Shown: piece after piece, positions 18,488 to 25,914 of the stretch
How the letters are laid out: every line of letters starts with the position of its first letter
Position numbering within the stretch: position 1 is the stretch's first letter
DNA from: a virus
Direction: 5' to 3' (one strand)
Virus record (IMG/VR): IMGVR_UViG_3300025101_000042
Location: 1 to 46,159 of that record
DNA length: 46,159 nt
The notes under the pieces: generated by a model
Told to the model about the DNA's origin: nothing
The model's input: the letters and a program-made list of their open reading frames with translations, nothing else
Databases searched by the model: none
Translations under genes and position numbers: made by a program

Positions 18488-18675
18488 GTTGCTATCCTTT
18501 TTCTTACTTTACATTGAACGGTATATTCTTCTATTGTCATATCTACTTCGGGGTCTAGTCCTAATGACCTACCATCAGACCCCCAAGCTCTTTTAGATTC
18601 TAGTCCGTATTCCTTAGCTATTTTTACGCACTCTCTTTCGAACCTGTTTCCCTTTGCTTTGCTTTTTGACGGCAT
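18334..18675 (-). CDS. Hjc-like PD-(D/E)XK nuclease (Holliday junction resolvase family)
   Basis: 113 residues with GGAG upstream. Motifs match the small resolvase/VRR-like fold: GNRFERE (Glu13/Glu15), a Gly-rich loop WGSDGRSLGLDPEVDM with Asp45, and VQCKVRK (Gln54, Lys56). It probably cuts branched DNA before packaging, in line with the recombination genes upstream in the same operon. The C-terminal helix overlaps the next gene. Confidence 0.75.
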   Translation of the reverse strand: MPSKSKAKGNRFERECVKIAKEYGLESKRAWGSDGRSLGLDPEVDMTIEEYTVQCKVRKRIATWLKPSEEMGDLHLQLVKESRGQIYAIVSMTRMMELVSEVKTLRQRIEQKQ

Positions 18676-18680
18676 TGTTT

Positions 18681-18929
18681 CTACTCCTCTTCTTCTTGAA
18701 GGGACTCTCCAGAAACTTCTCCATCCCCTTGACTACTTTGTTTAAGAAGTCCATCTATTTTGTCCTCCATAAATTTAGTATACTTGTCTGTATCTCCTTT
18801 CATATCTAAGTAATTATAGAGAAACTCTCCAAGCATATCTATTGTTTTCTTGTTTGCTAAAGACATAGTGGTTGCTTGACGTATCATATCTATCATGTCT
18901 TTCTTTGTTATGTTCTTTTTTCTTTTCAT
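18681..18929 (-). CDS. 82-aa helical protein with acidic tail
   Basis: 82 residues. A basic N-terminus (MKRKKNITKKDMIDMI), helices, then a very acidic end (LQEEEE). No good ribosome site precedes the ATG; instead an extended -10 box ends 4 bases upstream, so a leaderless transcript or an internal start is possible. Function unknown. Confidence 0.55.
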   Translation of the reverse strand: MKRKKNITKKDMIDMIRQATTMSLANKKTIDMLGEFLYNYLDMKGDTDKYTKFMEDKIDGLLKQSSQGDGEVSGESLQEEEE

Positions 18930-18933
18930 ATCT

Positions 18934-18961
18934 ATTATAGCAAAAGGGAGAACGGGGCCAA
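18934..18961 (-). promoter_or_regulatory. candidate extended -10 promoter (TGCTATAAT)
   Basis: On the minus strand TTGGCC, 16 bases, then TATAAT with a TG one base before the hexamer. The -10 box ends 4 bases before the ATG at 18929, which would make a leaderless message. It may be a second promoter for the replication genes. Confidence 0.4.
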
Positions 18962-19032
18962 CCTATTACAATATACATTGTCATTCAATAACTACCAATT
19001 ATTGTTTATGTATTATGCATTCTCCCTTTGCT
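18939..19032. repeat. long-range inverted repeat around intergenic region
   Basis: AGCAAAAGGGAGAA (18939-18952) and TTCTCCCTTTGCT (19020-19032) are inverted copies differing by one A and separated by 67 AT-rich bases. The intergenic space 18930-19043 holds no ORF. Possible operator pair or RNA stem. Confidence 0.45.
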
Positions 19033-19043
19033 AATCCTTATGT

Positions 19044-19214
19044 TTAGTCTTCGACTAGTTCTTCAACTATATGGTCAACTAGATCGTCTAGCTTCCTCTC
19101 TATTCTATTGATTCTCCATAGAACACTAAGAACCAATACTAGCATCATCAACATAGAAAACTCCCAATAGGGAAAGTATTCTACGCTAAAGAGTGCTTCC
19201 CAATAGTATCTCAT
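19044..19214 (-). CDS. 56-aa single-TM protein
   Basis: A short ORF coupled by ATGA to the upstream gene. The product is MRYYWEALFSVEYFPYW..., with a hydrophobic helix at about residues 19-34 (FSMLMMLVLVLSVLW) and a charged acidic C-terminus (IERKLDDLVDHIVEELVED). An early small membrane protein; these often alter host physiology or exclude superinfecting phage, but nothing specific is shown. Confidence 0.6.
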   Translation of the reverse strand: MRYYWEALFSVEYFPYWEFSMLMMLVLVLSVLWRINRIERKLDDLVDHIVEELVED

Positions 19215-19423
19215 CTCTTACTCCTTTTTGTTTTGTTTGTATAGTCAAAAGATAGTTCATGTATTTTATCTATCTTCATTATCTCTTCTTCACTTAGAAG
19301 ATTAACATACTTAGTATCGTACAAAGCATCATCTGATGGTGTCTTTCTATTGCAATCATCACAGATTCCACTTTTATTCATTGTTGGTTTATCACAACCA
19401 TGACACATAAATGGTGTTGGCAT
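19211..19423 (-). CDS. 70-aa zinc-ribbon protein
   Basis: 70 residues with four cysteines (CHGC at 7-10, CDDC at 21-24) forming one zinc ribbon, then a charged helical part. AAGGA lies upstream of the ATG. The leader carries a large imperfect hairpin (19433-19493). Confidence 0.6.
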   Translation of the reverse strand: MPTPFMCHGCDKPTMNKSGICDDCNRKTPSDDALYDTKYVNLLSEEEIMKIDKIHELSFDYTNKTKRSKR

Positions 19424-19432
19424 ATCTAATCC

Positions 19433-19493
19433 TTAGGTGTTTTAGAAGATACCAAAGGAGAATATAAATAAGTATTCTTCAAGGTACACCTAA
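19433..19493 (-). promoter_or_regulatory. nested inverted repeat in leader of zinc-ribbon gene
   Basis: TTAGGTGT (19433-19440) pairs with ACACCTAA (19486-19493), and inside it AGAATA (19459-19464) pairs with TATTCT (19473-19478), with TACC/GGTA between. The fold would enclose the region just before the ribosome site. No known riboswitch recognised. Confidence 0.4.
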
Positions 19494-19507
19494 ACCTTCG
19501 ACCGTTA

Positions 19508-19540
19508 ATAAAAATCTTTGGGGTGTTTAAGGTACACCCC
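19508..19540 (-). terminator. rho-independent terminator after HTH gene
   Basis: On the minus strand GGGGTGT, a 7-base loop and ACACCCC form a perfect stem (19520-19540), followed after five bases by TTTTTATT. It lies 16 bases beyond the stop of the HTH gene. Confidence 0.6.
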
Positions 19541-19555
19541 TGACCTGTTGTATTG

Positions 19556-19759
19556 TTACTTAGTAGAAACAAAGTAAGTAGCATAACCCTTAGTGTTATC
19601 CGTAACTATGTTCATACCAAACGCAGTCCTTAACCGATGTATAATAGACGCTAATCTATATACACCAAACCTAGTGATTGCTGTTCTACTAGTAAGTTTC
19701 TTTCCTGTTGTTAGGAAATCTCTTACTTTCGCTACTTGTGTTTTTCGTTTTCTTGCCAT
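19556..19759 (-). CDS. small HTH protein (HTH_39-like)
   Basis: 67 residues behind a strong AAGGAGGT. The pattern TQVAKVRDFLTTGKKLTSRTAITRFGVYRLASIIHRLR...NIVTDNTKGYATY is that of the short phage helix-turn-helix family I know as HTH_39, a winged HTH fold. Likely a DNA-binding regulator. Near-palindromic AGGTACACCT-type sites lie on both sides of the gene, and a terminator follows it. Confidence 0.7.
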   Translation of the reverse strand: MARKRKTQVAKVRDFLTTGKKLTSRTAITRFGVYRLASIIHRLRTAFGMNIVTDNTKGYATYFVSTK

Positions 19760-19947
19760 GATACCTCCTTATCGTATTTGGCTCTGAGTTTCTTTACTAA
19801 TAGATAGTCTTCTCTTTCGCTAAGTTCGTATACGCTTCTAGTTTTGTATACTTCTCTGCCCACATCTGTAAGGTGTCGTATACCATCATACCATCCAAAC
19901 TTAGTAGTGAAAGCATGTTCTATCTCATTCCACTTTTTGATTGTCAT
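19732..19947 (-). CDS. 71-aa small protein
   Basis: 71 residues from ATG at 19947, preferred over an in-frame start at 20001 because GGAGG lies just upstream. Charged and helical (REVYKTRSVYELSEREDYLLVKKL). It overlaps the HTH gene by 28 bases at its 3' end. No family recognised. Confidence 0.5.
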   Translation of the reverse strand: MTIKKWNEIEHAFTTKFGWYDGIRHLTDVGREVYKTRSVYELSEREDYLLVKKLRAKYDKEVSWQENEKHK

Positions 19948-20152
19948 TAGGTGTACCTCCGTACTCTGTATGTAGTCTACTAGGGTACAGTTCCTCCTCA
20001 TCTGCTGTCATACCTTCTGCCATATTCTTATCTGCTAATCTATCATATTCTTTTACTAGCTTAGTCTTCAAAGTATCTGCTTCTTGTGCATAGTCAGAGT
20101 AACAATCTAGTGCCCTAATGATTGTATCGTATTCGCTGTTAGTTATTTTCAT
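19925..20152 (-). CDS. 75-aa helical protein
   Basis: 75 residues, helical, starting MKITNSEYDTIIRALDCYSDY, immediately after the SSB-like gene. No motif recognised. The 3' 23 bases overlap the next gene. Confidence 0.5.
   Translation of the reverse strand: MKITNSEYDTIIRALDCYSDYAQEADTLKTKLVKEYDRLADKNMAEGMTADEEELYPSRLHTEYGGTPNDNQKVE
19949..19958. promoter_or_regulatory. AGGTGTACCT site, candidate operator
   Basis: One of three related near-palindromes around the HTH gene; the others are AGGTACACCT at 19482-19491 and AGGTACACCC at 19530-19539. This one overlaps the ribosome site of the 71-aa gene, so part of it may be an SD sequence by chance. Confidence 0.3.
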
Positions 20153-20725
20153 TTAGAACGGTAAGTCAGATAGGTCTTGCTTACCATTGCTCCAAGAAAA
20201 TACACCTACAGCCTTTGGTGATGTAACCTCTTCTCCGTCTCTGTTAGTCCAGTTCTCATGCTTTATCTTTATAATAGCTGGCATTCCTTCACAGTTAGAT
20301 GGAGTAAGTACAGGCAATGCATATAGAGTCTTGCCATCTACTTCCTTCTCTTCTGGTTTGATACCTAAAGATTCACACAACTCTTTGAACTCTCTATTAC
20401 CACCAGAGTTAGGTTGCAGTTTATTATCAGATGGACTCTTGAACCTAAAGAAACCTTTAGACCTTATAGTCTTACCTACAAATACACTACCACTATGTTC
20501 ACCAAAGTCTTTATCAGAGTTCTCTTCTGCTAACTTGAACGTTAAGTTGTATATATCTGCAAGGTGCTTACCTCTAATAACAACATCTTCTTTTACTGTA
20601 TAGTCCTTTACGTGAGCATAGAAGTCTCCCTCAGGTACTATTACATTTGGTTTATCTTCAGATGGGTCATAGAAGGACTCTCCTCCCATGACATCACCTA
20701 ATACAGAATCTACAGAATTACTCAT
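20153..20725 (-). CDS. SSB-like ssDNA-binding protein
   Basis: 190 residues. The middle is beta rich (GDFYAHVKDYTVKEDVVIRGKHLADIYNLTFKL) and the chain ends in LSDLPF, the acidic/aromatic tip by which SSB proteins recruit partners. Next to a Rad52/ERF-like annealing gene, which overlaps it by 8 bases, this points to coating of ssDNA in replication and recombination. The exact family (DUF669-like?) is uncertain. Confidence 0.65.
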   Translation of the reverse strand: MSNSVDSVLGDVMGGESFYDPSEDKPNVIVPEGDFYAHVKDYTVKEDVVIRGKHLADIYNLTFKLAEENSDKDFGEHSGSVFVGKTIRSKGFFRFKSPSDNKLQPNSGGNREFKELCESLGIKPEEKEVDGKTLYALPVLTPSNCEGMPAIIKIKHENWTNRDGEEVTSPKAVGVFSWSNGKQDLSDLPF

Positions 20726-21359
20726 TATCTTTTCCTTTTGTTTCCTTTTTTATTAGTTCTATCTTAGCAACTACTTTATCTATATCACCCTTCTCGATGT
20801 TACCATCCTCTATTGAAAGGGATATTTTCTCTTTCCATTCTTCATTAAGTCCTTCCATCTGCTTATATAGAAAGTCTATCTCTTCTTGACTTAGTGAAGT
20901 ATCTTCTACACGATTTCGATATACGTCATCAGCTATGTTTAGATACATATTAAATGCCTTCTTAATACAATCTGTATTAGCTGACTTGATGTCGTTACCT
21001 ACGTCTACAAACTCATCACTGCCTCTCTTCTTCATTATTCTATGAGCCGCTGTCATATCTCCTTCTCTCCATATACCACCTTCAAACCACTTCAATCTAC
21101 CATGTACCATAAAGGCTTCACTACCTAGTGTCTCTGTTCTAACAATAGTCCAAGACCAACCCGGATAGTGCTTGTCTGCCATCTTCTTCATGTACCCTAC
21201 TTCTACGTAATCAACTCCCATCTTGCTCTTTATAAAAGAACGTGGAGTGTCTTCCATAGAAACTTTGTCATGTAGGTTTCTTATTATATCGAAAGCATCA
21301 CTAGTTACAATCTCTCCGTTACTAGGAGTATCATCTACTAATAATATTTCATTACTCAT
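20718..21359 (-). CDS. Rad52/ERF-like single-strand annealing protein
   Basis: 213 residues. The segment VGYMKKMADKHYPGWSWTIV...VHGRLKWFEGGIWREGDMTAAHRI and the later VGNDIKSANTDCIKKAFNMYLNIADDVYR follow the plan of phage Rad52-superfamily annealing proteins (beta core, then a conserved helix). The C-terminus is acidic and coiled. Partner of the SSB-like protein and of the Cas4-like exonuclease at 22299, as in Red/ERF-type recombination. Confidence 0.65.
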   Translation of the reverse strand: MSNEILLVDDTPSNGEIVTSDAFDIIRNLHDKVSMEDTPRSFIKSKMGVDYVEVGYMKKMADKHYPGWSWTIVRTETLGSEAFMVHGRLKWFEGGIWREGDMTAAHRIMKKRGSDEFVDVGNDIKSANTDCIKKAFNMYLNIADDVYRNRVEDTSLSQEEIDFLYKQMEGLNEEWKEKISLSIEDGNIEKGDIDKVVAKIELIKKETKGKDNE

Positions 21360-21681
21360 TTACACCTCTCTTTTTGTATTTATGTAGCATAGCTACCATT
21401 AATAACAGATAGTTAATCATGTCTTGTATCCTTCCTTCTATAGGTTCTGAATATTCCTTGCCGTCTTTAAAGTAATTGTTTATACTAGAGTTATGCTTCT
21501 GATAGTAAACAGATAGAACCTGTAATGGTTCTAGATTTAAACTATTAGCAATATTCTCAAAGTTCCACAATACATTATCATTATGATTACCTTCTGTGTA
21601 CTCTACTCTCTTACTATCTGATAGCTTGAAAGTATCTGCTATGAACTTATCTCTTAGCTTCTTGTATTCCTTAGCCTTCAT
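21352..21681 (-). CDS. 109-aa hypothetical protein
   Basis: 109 residues with GGAGG upstream. Helical, with a hydrophobic C-terminal helix (DMINYLLLMVAMLHKYKK) that could be a weak membrane or packing helix. It overlaps the annealing gene by 8 bases. Confidence 0.55.
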   Translation of the reverse strand: MKAKEYKKLRDKFIADTFKLSDSKRVEYTEGNHNDNVLWNFENIANSLNLEPLQVLSVYYQKHNSSINNYFKDGKEYSEPIEGRIQDMINYLLLMVAMLHKYKKRGVNE

Positions 21682-21865
21682 CCCATTCCTCCTTCAGTCT
21701 AATACCTACACCTTCGCACCAAGTATCTATTATTCTCTCTACCAGCTCCTTAGGGTATCCACCTTCTTCTTTTATTTCCTTTGCTATTTCTAAAAGTATA
21801 GTATCTAGCTTGTCGCATTCGTCTTCAAATACATTGTCAAATATTATGTCATTTGTATTTATCAA
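21671..21865 (-). CDS. 64-aa acidic protein
   Basis: 64 residues from a TTG start that overlaps the previous stop (TTGA), with AAGGAG upstream. Acidic N-half (DNVFEDECDKLDTILLEIAKEIKEEGG). Unknown function. Confidence 0.5.
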   Translation of the reverse strand: MINTNDIIFDNVFEDECDKLDTILLEIAKEIKEEGGYPKELVERIIDTWCEGVGIRLKEEWDEG

Positions 21866-22068
21866 GCGTCTGCTCCTTTCTCATTAACTACTAAGCTAAG
21901 TAAGTCTCTGTCTTTCTTAGACATAGACTCAGCTCTCTTCAAGCTCTCCTTAAACTTAGGTAGTTCTTCTGTTTGATTAGCTACGACAAACATTAAGTTC
22001 ATTAAAGCAAATTCTAAATGCTCTAGTCTAAACTCAATCTTATCTAGCTTTGTCAGTATCTCTTTCAT
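21862..22068 (-). CDS. 68-aa coiled-coil protein
   Basis: 68 residues with GGAGGAG before ATG. Leucine-heptad N-terminus (LTKLDKIEFRLEHLEFALMNLMFVV), likely an oligomer. Unknown function. Confidence 0.5.
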   Translation of the reverse strand: MKEILTKLDKIEFRLEHLEFALMNLMFVVANQTEELPKFKESLKRAESMSKKDRDLLSLVVNEKGADA

Positions 22069-22075
22069 GCTCCTC

Positions 22076-22297
22076 CTAGTAAGGTTTAATAAATACAGAG
22101 TCTACATTTACAACCTCTGTCTTTTTATTTAGTCTTCTATTTAGATTAGATGAGTACACATCTGCTTCTTCTTTAGACTCGAAGAATCTATGTGGATACT
22201 TCTCAGTAATAGAATTGGTAAATGCACCACCTCTAATAATCCACCATGTAATACCATCAATCTCTTCTTTGATAGTCCACTTCTTAGGTAACTTCAC
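22076..22297 (-). CDS. 73-aa hypothetical protein
   Basis: 73 residues from GTG with GGAG upstream, adjacent to the exonuclease gene. Mixed alpha/beta, Trp rich at the N-terminus (KEEIDGITWWIIRGG). Not recognised. Confidence 0.5.
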   Translation of the reverse strand: MKLPKKWTIKEEIDGITWWIIRGGAFTNSITEKYPHRFFESKEEADVYSSNLNRRLNKKTEVVNVDSVFIKPY

Positions 22298-22298
22298 T

Positions 22299-23180
22299 CT
22301 ACTCTCCTTTTGTTTGGTTATATGTACATACTTCTCTTACAGGACAATACGATTCACACTTCATACCACCCCATGTTTCTTCATCTGTACACTTCTCTGG
22401 TAACTCTTTCTTTTCTAATGCAGATAGAAGAGCCTCCCTTTTCATAACATATCTTTCTATTAGATGTTCATTGTCTATGTATGGAACTTCTATCATGTAT
22501 ATCTTACCTGTAATCCCACGCTCTCTAGCTATCTGTAATCCAGCATCTCTAACTGTTGCTTGTATAAACATCTGATCTACTTCGTACCCATTTGTTTCTA
22601 GCAAGTATCTATAGAAATTTAACTGCCATCCCCAATCTTCTAAGTCTGCCTTACTCTCATCTCTGTAGAACTCTTTAACTCTCTTTGGTGTACCTGCCTT
22701 ACCCCATCTACCACTTCTCTTATACACCTCTGTAGGGTGCTTAGTGTAGTAATGTGCTATCCCTAAACACTTTGCTATTTTATACGAACCAGAAAACTTG
22801 TAGTCTACAAGCGTCTTTGTCTCTGAATCATATAAGTCTACTGTACCTGTTATACCATGTGCTTCTAGTGTTATCTCTGACTTCAGTCTATCTAGTAGAC
22901 CTGCTGACTCTTCTAACTTTAGATGATGTAGAGTACCTGCTAGTGCAAATGCATTATCTTCAGGTCGTATACAATACTCAGCAGTTCTTTCTAGATACGA
23001 TTGACAAGTACCATTTAATAACTCAGTAGTAGATGGCTTTCTATCAGAAGGTCTCTGCTGTGACATATGTAGAAGTGTTGGAAGAGATACTCCCAATCTA
23101 GATATATCTGCATGACCTTTCTTGATTTCTGTTATAGGAATGATAGCACCGCTACTATCTACAAACCCTCTCAACGGCAT
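22299..23180 (-). CDS. Cas4/RecB-type PD-(D/E)XK exonuclease with Fe-S cysteines
   Basis: 293 residues from ATG at 23180 (GGGAG upstream); an in-frame ATG at 23228 lies inside the previous gene. Nuclease residues: HH at 85-86, GTVDLYD with Asp115, LVDYKFSG with Asp126 and Lys128, and QLNFYRYL at 186-193. Cys59 plus C275-x3-C279-x5-C285 fit an iron-sulphur cluster as in Cas4/AddB. It should resect DNA ends for the annealing protein. Confidence 0.82.
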   Translation of the reverse strand: MPLRGFVDSSGAIIPITEIKKGHADISRLGVSLPTLLHMSQQRPSDRKPSTTELLNGTCQSYLERTAEYCIRPEDNAFALAGTLHHLKLEESAGLLDRLKSEITLEAHGITGTVDLYDSETKTLVDYKFSGSYKIAKCLGIAHYYTKHPTEVYKRSGRWGKAGTPKRVKEFYRDESKADLEDWGWQLNFYRYLLETNGYEVDQMFIQATVRDAGLQIARERGITGKIYMIEVPYIDNEHLIERYVMKREALLSALEKKELPEKCTDEETWGGMKCESYCPVREVCTYNQTKGE

Positions 23181-23425
23181 GATTTTTCTCCCTTTTCGTG
23201 GCTCGAATTTAGACTTGTATCGTTGCATGATTCAAGAGTTTTATTGCTATCATCATAAATAATTCTTTCCAAGTATATCCCTGTTTCATTTTCAACTGCA
23301 CTCAGTTCTTTTTCTACAATCCCTTCAGCGTTTAAGCCTTTGTGATAGTAGTTATCTTCGTCTACATAGACTGCTAGTTCTACTATTACTGTTTTGTAGT
23401 TGTCGTTATGATTTGTACTACTCAT
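23171..23425 (-). CDS. 84-aa hypothetical protein
   Basis: 84 residues with GGGAGG upstream, acidic, starting MSSTNHNDNYKTVIVELAVYVDEDNYY. It lies between amidoligase A and the exonuclease, overlapping both by 8-10 bases. Not recognised. Confidence 0.5.
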   Translation of the reverse strand: MSSTNHNDNYKTVIVELAVYVDEDNYYHKGLNAEGIVEKELSAVENETGIYLERIIYDDSNKTLESCNDTSLNSSHEKGEKSCR

Positions 23426-24584
23426 TTACTCTTCCTCCCTTGAACTTACTAGTTCTCTTGTTAATATAATCACATAGCTCTACTCCAAAAGTACTCACCA
23501 TGTGAGTAATAGGTGGTTTCTTAATCCACTTATCGTACTCATCTCCTGTGTATCTTTCTAGGTCTATAGCCATATCTATTATGCGATTTAGTATCTGTAT
23601 CCAATTAAGTATCTTGGTTTTGTTTATAGTTCCAGAGTGTAGACGGAACTCTAGAGAGCCATGATAGTATCTAGAATGTATATTAAGACCACAGTATCTA
23701 GCGTCGTTATACTTATCTGTACTAGGGTGAGAATCCATGTAATCATAATACATTTCTATTAACTCGCTCTCCTCTGTAATATTCCTAAGCTGTTTCTTAG
23801 GAATAGGAAAGTCTTTACACCAATTAGAACTCTGTCTAGAGTTAGGCATCATACCTTTTAGTATCTCTTCAAAGTACCTGTATACTATTCCTACATGAGC
23901 TACTTGTCTAGCAGTTAGGTCTAATGAGTTGAAGTGTACATGTAGTCCACAACTTCTATTAACTATTGCACCTATATTATTAGACCATGACATTAGATTA
24001 TCTATACTTCCTAATAGCAGGTCTCCACTAGCAGGGTAGCTTACCATCTCTACAGCTTCATATCCTTCTTCGCTGTTAATAGAACCATCACTTGTACTAG
24101 TCCAAAAGTTAGGTGTATCTAAAGCATCGTTATATGGGAATAGACATTCTACTTCTACCCCTACAAGTCTACGAACAGGAAACTCAAAGGACTCTGCTTT
24201 TCTAGAACAAGCAGGTGGTTCTCTGTCATCTAAATTGTATAACATATCATCTATATCGTTAGGTACACAACTAGAACAGTAGGGATTGTCATTTCTCCAA
24301 TACACCTCATCTCTATCTACAGGCTCTTCACAATCATAACAGTTCTCAAAAGATTCCCAATAGCAATGCTCACAGTAGGGGTCTTGATATGCAAAGTAAA
24401 CCATATCAGTAGGCACACTTTCACTACAACTGTGACATGAGTAGAAGTTGTCATCATGACATGGTTGACAGTATCTGCTCCCATGACTTACTATAATATC
24501 TGCTCTATCTACAGAAATACCACACTCACCACACTCTGTTTGTTCAGGTGTCTCTACCACTTTTTCTCTCTCTTCAACTGGCAT
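23418..24584 (-). CDS. amidoligase A (Amidoligase_2-type, GS fold) with zinc-knuckle array
   Basis: 388 residues. Residues 18-106 hold six CxxC pairs (C18/21, 39/42, 50/53, 71/74, 82/85, 103/106) in LIM/treble-clef style. The catalytic part starts at 140: LVGVEVE (metal/ATP-binding acidic strand), SDGSI at 165-169, CGLHVHFN at 212-219, and RYCGLNIHSRYYHGSLEFRL up to 315, which are hallmark motifs of the COOH-NH2 ligase family related to glutamine synthetase. It should join a carboxyl group to an amine using ATP. Substrate unknown. The domain is paralogous to the one at 25915; they share KYNDARY.G.NIH.R.Y.G..EFR and WIQ.LNRI. Confidence 0.85.
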   Translation of the reverse strand: MPVEEREKVVETPEQTECGECGISVDRADIIVSHGSRYCQPCHDDNFYSCHSCSESVPTDMVYFAYQDPYCEHCYWESFENCYDCEEPVDRDEVYWRNDNPYCSSCVPNDIDDMLYNLDDREPPACSRKAESFEFPVRRLVGVEVECLFPYNDALDTPNFWTSTSDGSINSEEGYEAVEMVSYPASGDLLLGSIDNLMSWSNNIGAIVNRSCGLHVHFNSLDLTARQVAHVGIVYRYFEEILKGMMPNSRQSSNWCKDFPIPKKQLRNITEESELIEMYYDYMDSHPSTDKYNDARYCGLNIHSRYYHGSLEFRLHSGTINKTKILNWIQILNRIIDMAIDLERYTGDEYDKWIKKPPITHMVSTFGVELCDYINKRTSKFKGGRVNE

Positions 24585-24585
24585 A

Positions 24586-24912
24586 CTAGACTCCTATGTT
24601 AGTAGCTTCTATAATACCAACTACAAAAGCGTTTATAACCTTCAACCAATTCATCTTCTTAAGAGTATCGTATATATCTTCTTCTAATGTATCAGAGTCT
24701 CTATCTATCTTTGCATCAATAGAACCCATTACATCTATCTGCTTGAGTAGAAAGTCTAGGTACTCCTCATAAGAGGAACCTACTAGAAAAGGATTCTTCT
24801 TAGCTCTATTATACAAAGTCTCTATCACAAACTTCTTAGACTTTAACTTGATAGGGTTAGGAAATCCTACTAGTATAACCTTCTTCTTAGAATGAGAACC
24901 ACGATCTATCAT
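24586..24912 (-). CDS. 108-aa protein within amidoligase cassette
   Basis: 108 residues with GGGAGG upstream. Lys-rich N-terminal half (KKKVILVGFPNPIKLKSKKFV), an acidic central helix (DRDSDTLEEDIYDTLKKM) and a hydrophobic C-terminal end (VINAFVVGIIEATNIGV). It lies between amidoligase A and the glutamine amidotransferase, overlapping the latter by 26 bases. Not recognised; partner or substrate are both possible. Confidence 0.6.
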   Translation of the reverse strand: MIDRGSHSKKKVILVGFPNPIKLKSKKFVIETLYNRAKKNPFLVGSSYEEYLDFLLKQIDVMGSIDAKIDRDSDTLEEDIYDTLKKMNWLKVINAFVVGIIEATNIGV

Positions 24913-25897
24913 CTTTCACCTCCCTTTTATCTTCATTGCTATAAGAGTCTTTATCTACAAAGTACTCACAGTCAAAGCACACTCTCTTGTTATCTGCATC
25001 TGTCCATAACTCCTCTTGGTCTATCCACTCATAACAATACTCACACATATCCTTTCTACTGTCGCAGGTAGCAGGTAGAGCCATAGTAGCAGGACTTGAA
25101 CCTCTAGTATACTCATCTCTCCAAGACCAACCTCCGTACATAGAAGTCTTGTAGTTGTATTGAGACAAGGTCTCAAACTGCACTTGCTCTCTGTTGGGCT
25201 TACTATTGAAGCTATCTACATCATAGGTATAGATATAGTCCTCTGCTACATTCTTGATTGGTAGAACTAGACCAGCTCTAAGCATAGACTCTCTCATAAT
25301 CTCTTTAGTAGAAGCCCAAAACAATACTCTAGCCTTCTTCCAATAAGCTACTACCATAGGTCTACCAGACTCTCTAGCTAGGTGTACCTTTCTATTACTA
25401 TCCTTTACCCATGTTAGAGCAAAGTCACCTTCTATATTCTCGAAGGCTTCATGCATCTTGTTTCTATTAAGAGACTGAAACAATACCTGCGAGTCTACCT
25501 CGGGTACACCTTTACCCATAGACTTAGCTACTTCATTGTAGTTGTAGATGACACCATTGTGTACACCTACTACATCTCCTACTGTAAACGGATGTGCATT
25601 AGTTACCTTTACCTTACCATGTGTAGCTAGTCTAACGTGACCCATTACAATGGTAGTTTCTCTTGTTATTCGTGATAGAATATTAGCATCAAAGTCATGC
25701 ATATCTACCAAGCTAGATGAATCTACAAGCGTCTTGTAGGTATGTCTACTATCTGAATCAATAATAGAAAAACCTGTACTATCCGTACCACGGATAGAAG
25801 ACTCATCTGTTAGCTCGGTGAACACATCTCTAAGAATCCTCATCTGATTGTTAGATTGTCTACCACTAGTCTTAGCGAATCCAAAGATTCCACACAT
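24887..25897 (-). CDS. class II glutamine amidotransferase with C-terminal zinc ribbon
   Basis: 336 residues. All Ntn-type class II signatures are present: Cys2 nucleophile (MCGIFGF), RGTDSTG at 36-42, GHVRLATHG at 86-94, NAHPF at 100-104, HNGVIYN at 113-119, VDSQVLF and EGDFAL near 134-161. It should hydrolyse glutamine to glutamate and ammonia, or transfer a glutamyl group. There is no fused sugar isomerase or synthetase domain; instead CEYC (285-288) and CFDC (307-310) make a zinc ribbon, as in the two adjacent ligases. It presumably works with them. Confidence 0.88.
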   Translation of the reverse strand: MCGIFGFAKTSGRQSNNQMRILRDVFTELTDESSIRGTDSTGFSIIDSDSRHTYKTLVDSSSLVDMHDFDANILSRITRETTIVMGHVRLATHGKVKVTNAHPFTVGDVVGVHNGVIYNYNEVAKSMGKGVPEVDSQVLFQSLNRNKMHEAFENIEGDFALTWVKDSNRKVHLARESGRPMVVAYWKKARVLFWASTKEIMRESMLRAGLVLPIKNVAEDYIYTYDVDSFNSKPNREQVQFETLSQYNYKTSMYGGWSWRDEYTRGSSPATMALPATCDSRKDMCEYCYEWIDQEELWTDADNKRVCFDCEYFVDKDSYSNEDKREVKDDRSWFSF

Positions 25898-25914
25898 ACT
25901 ATTTTCTCCTTTTG

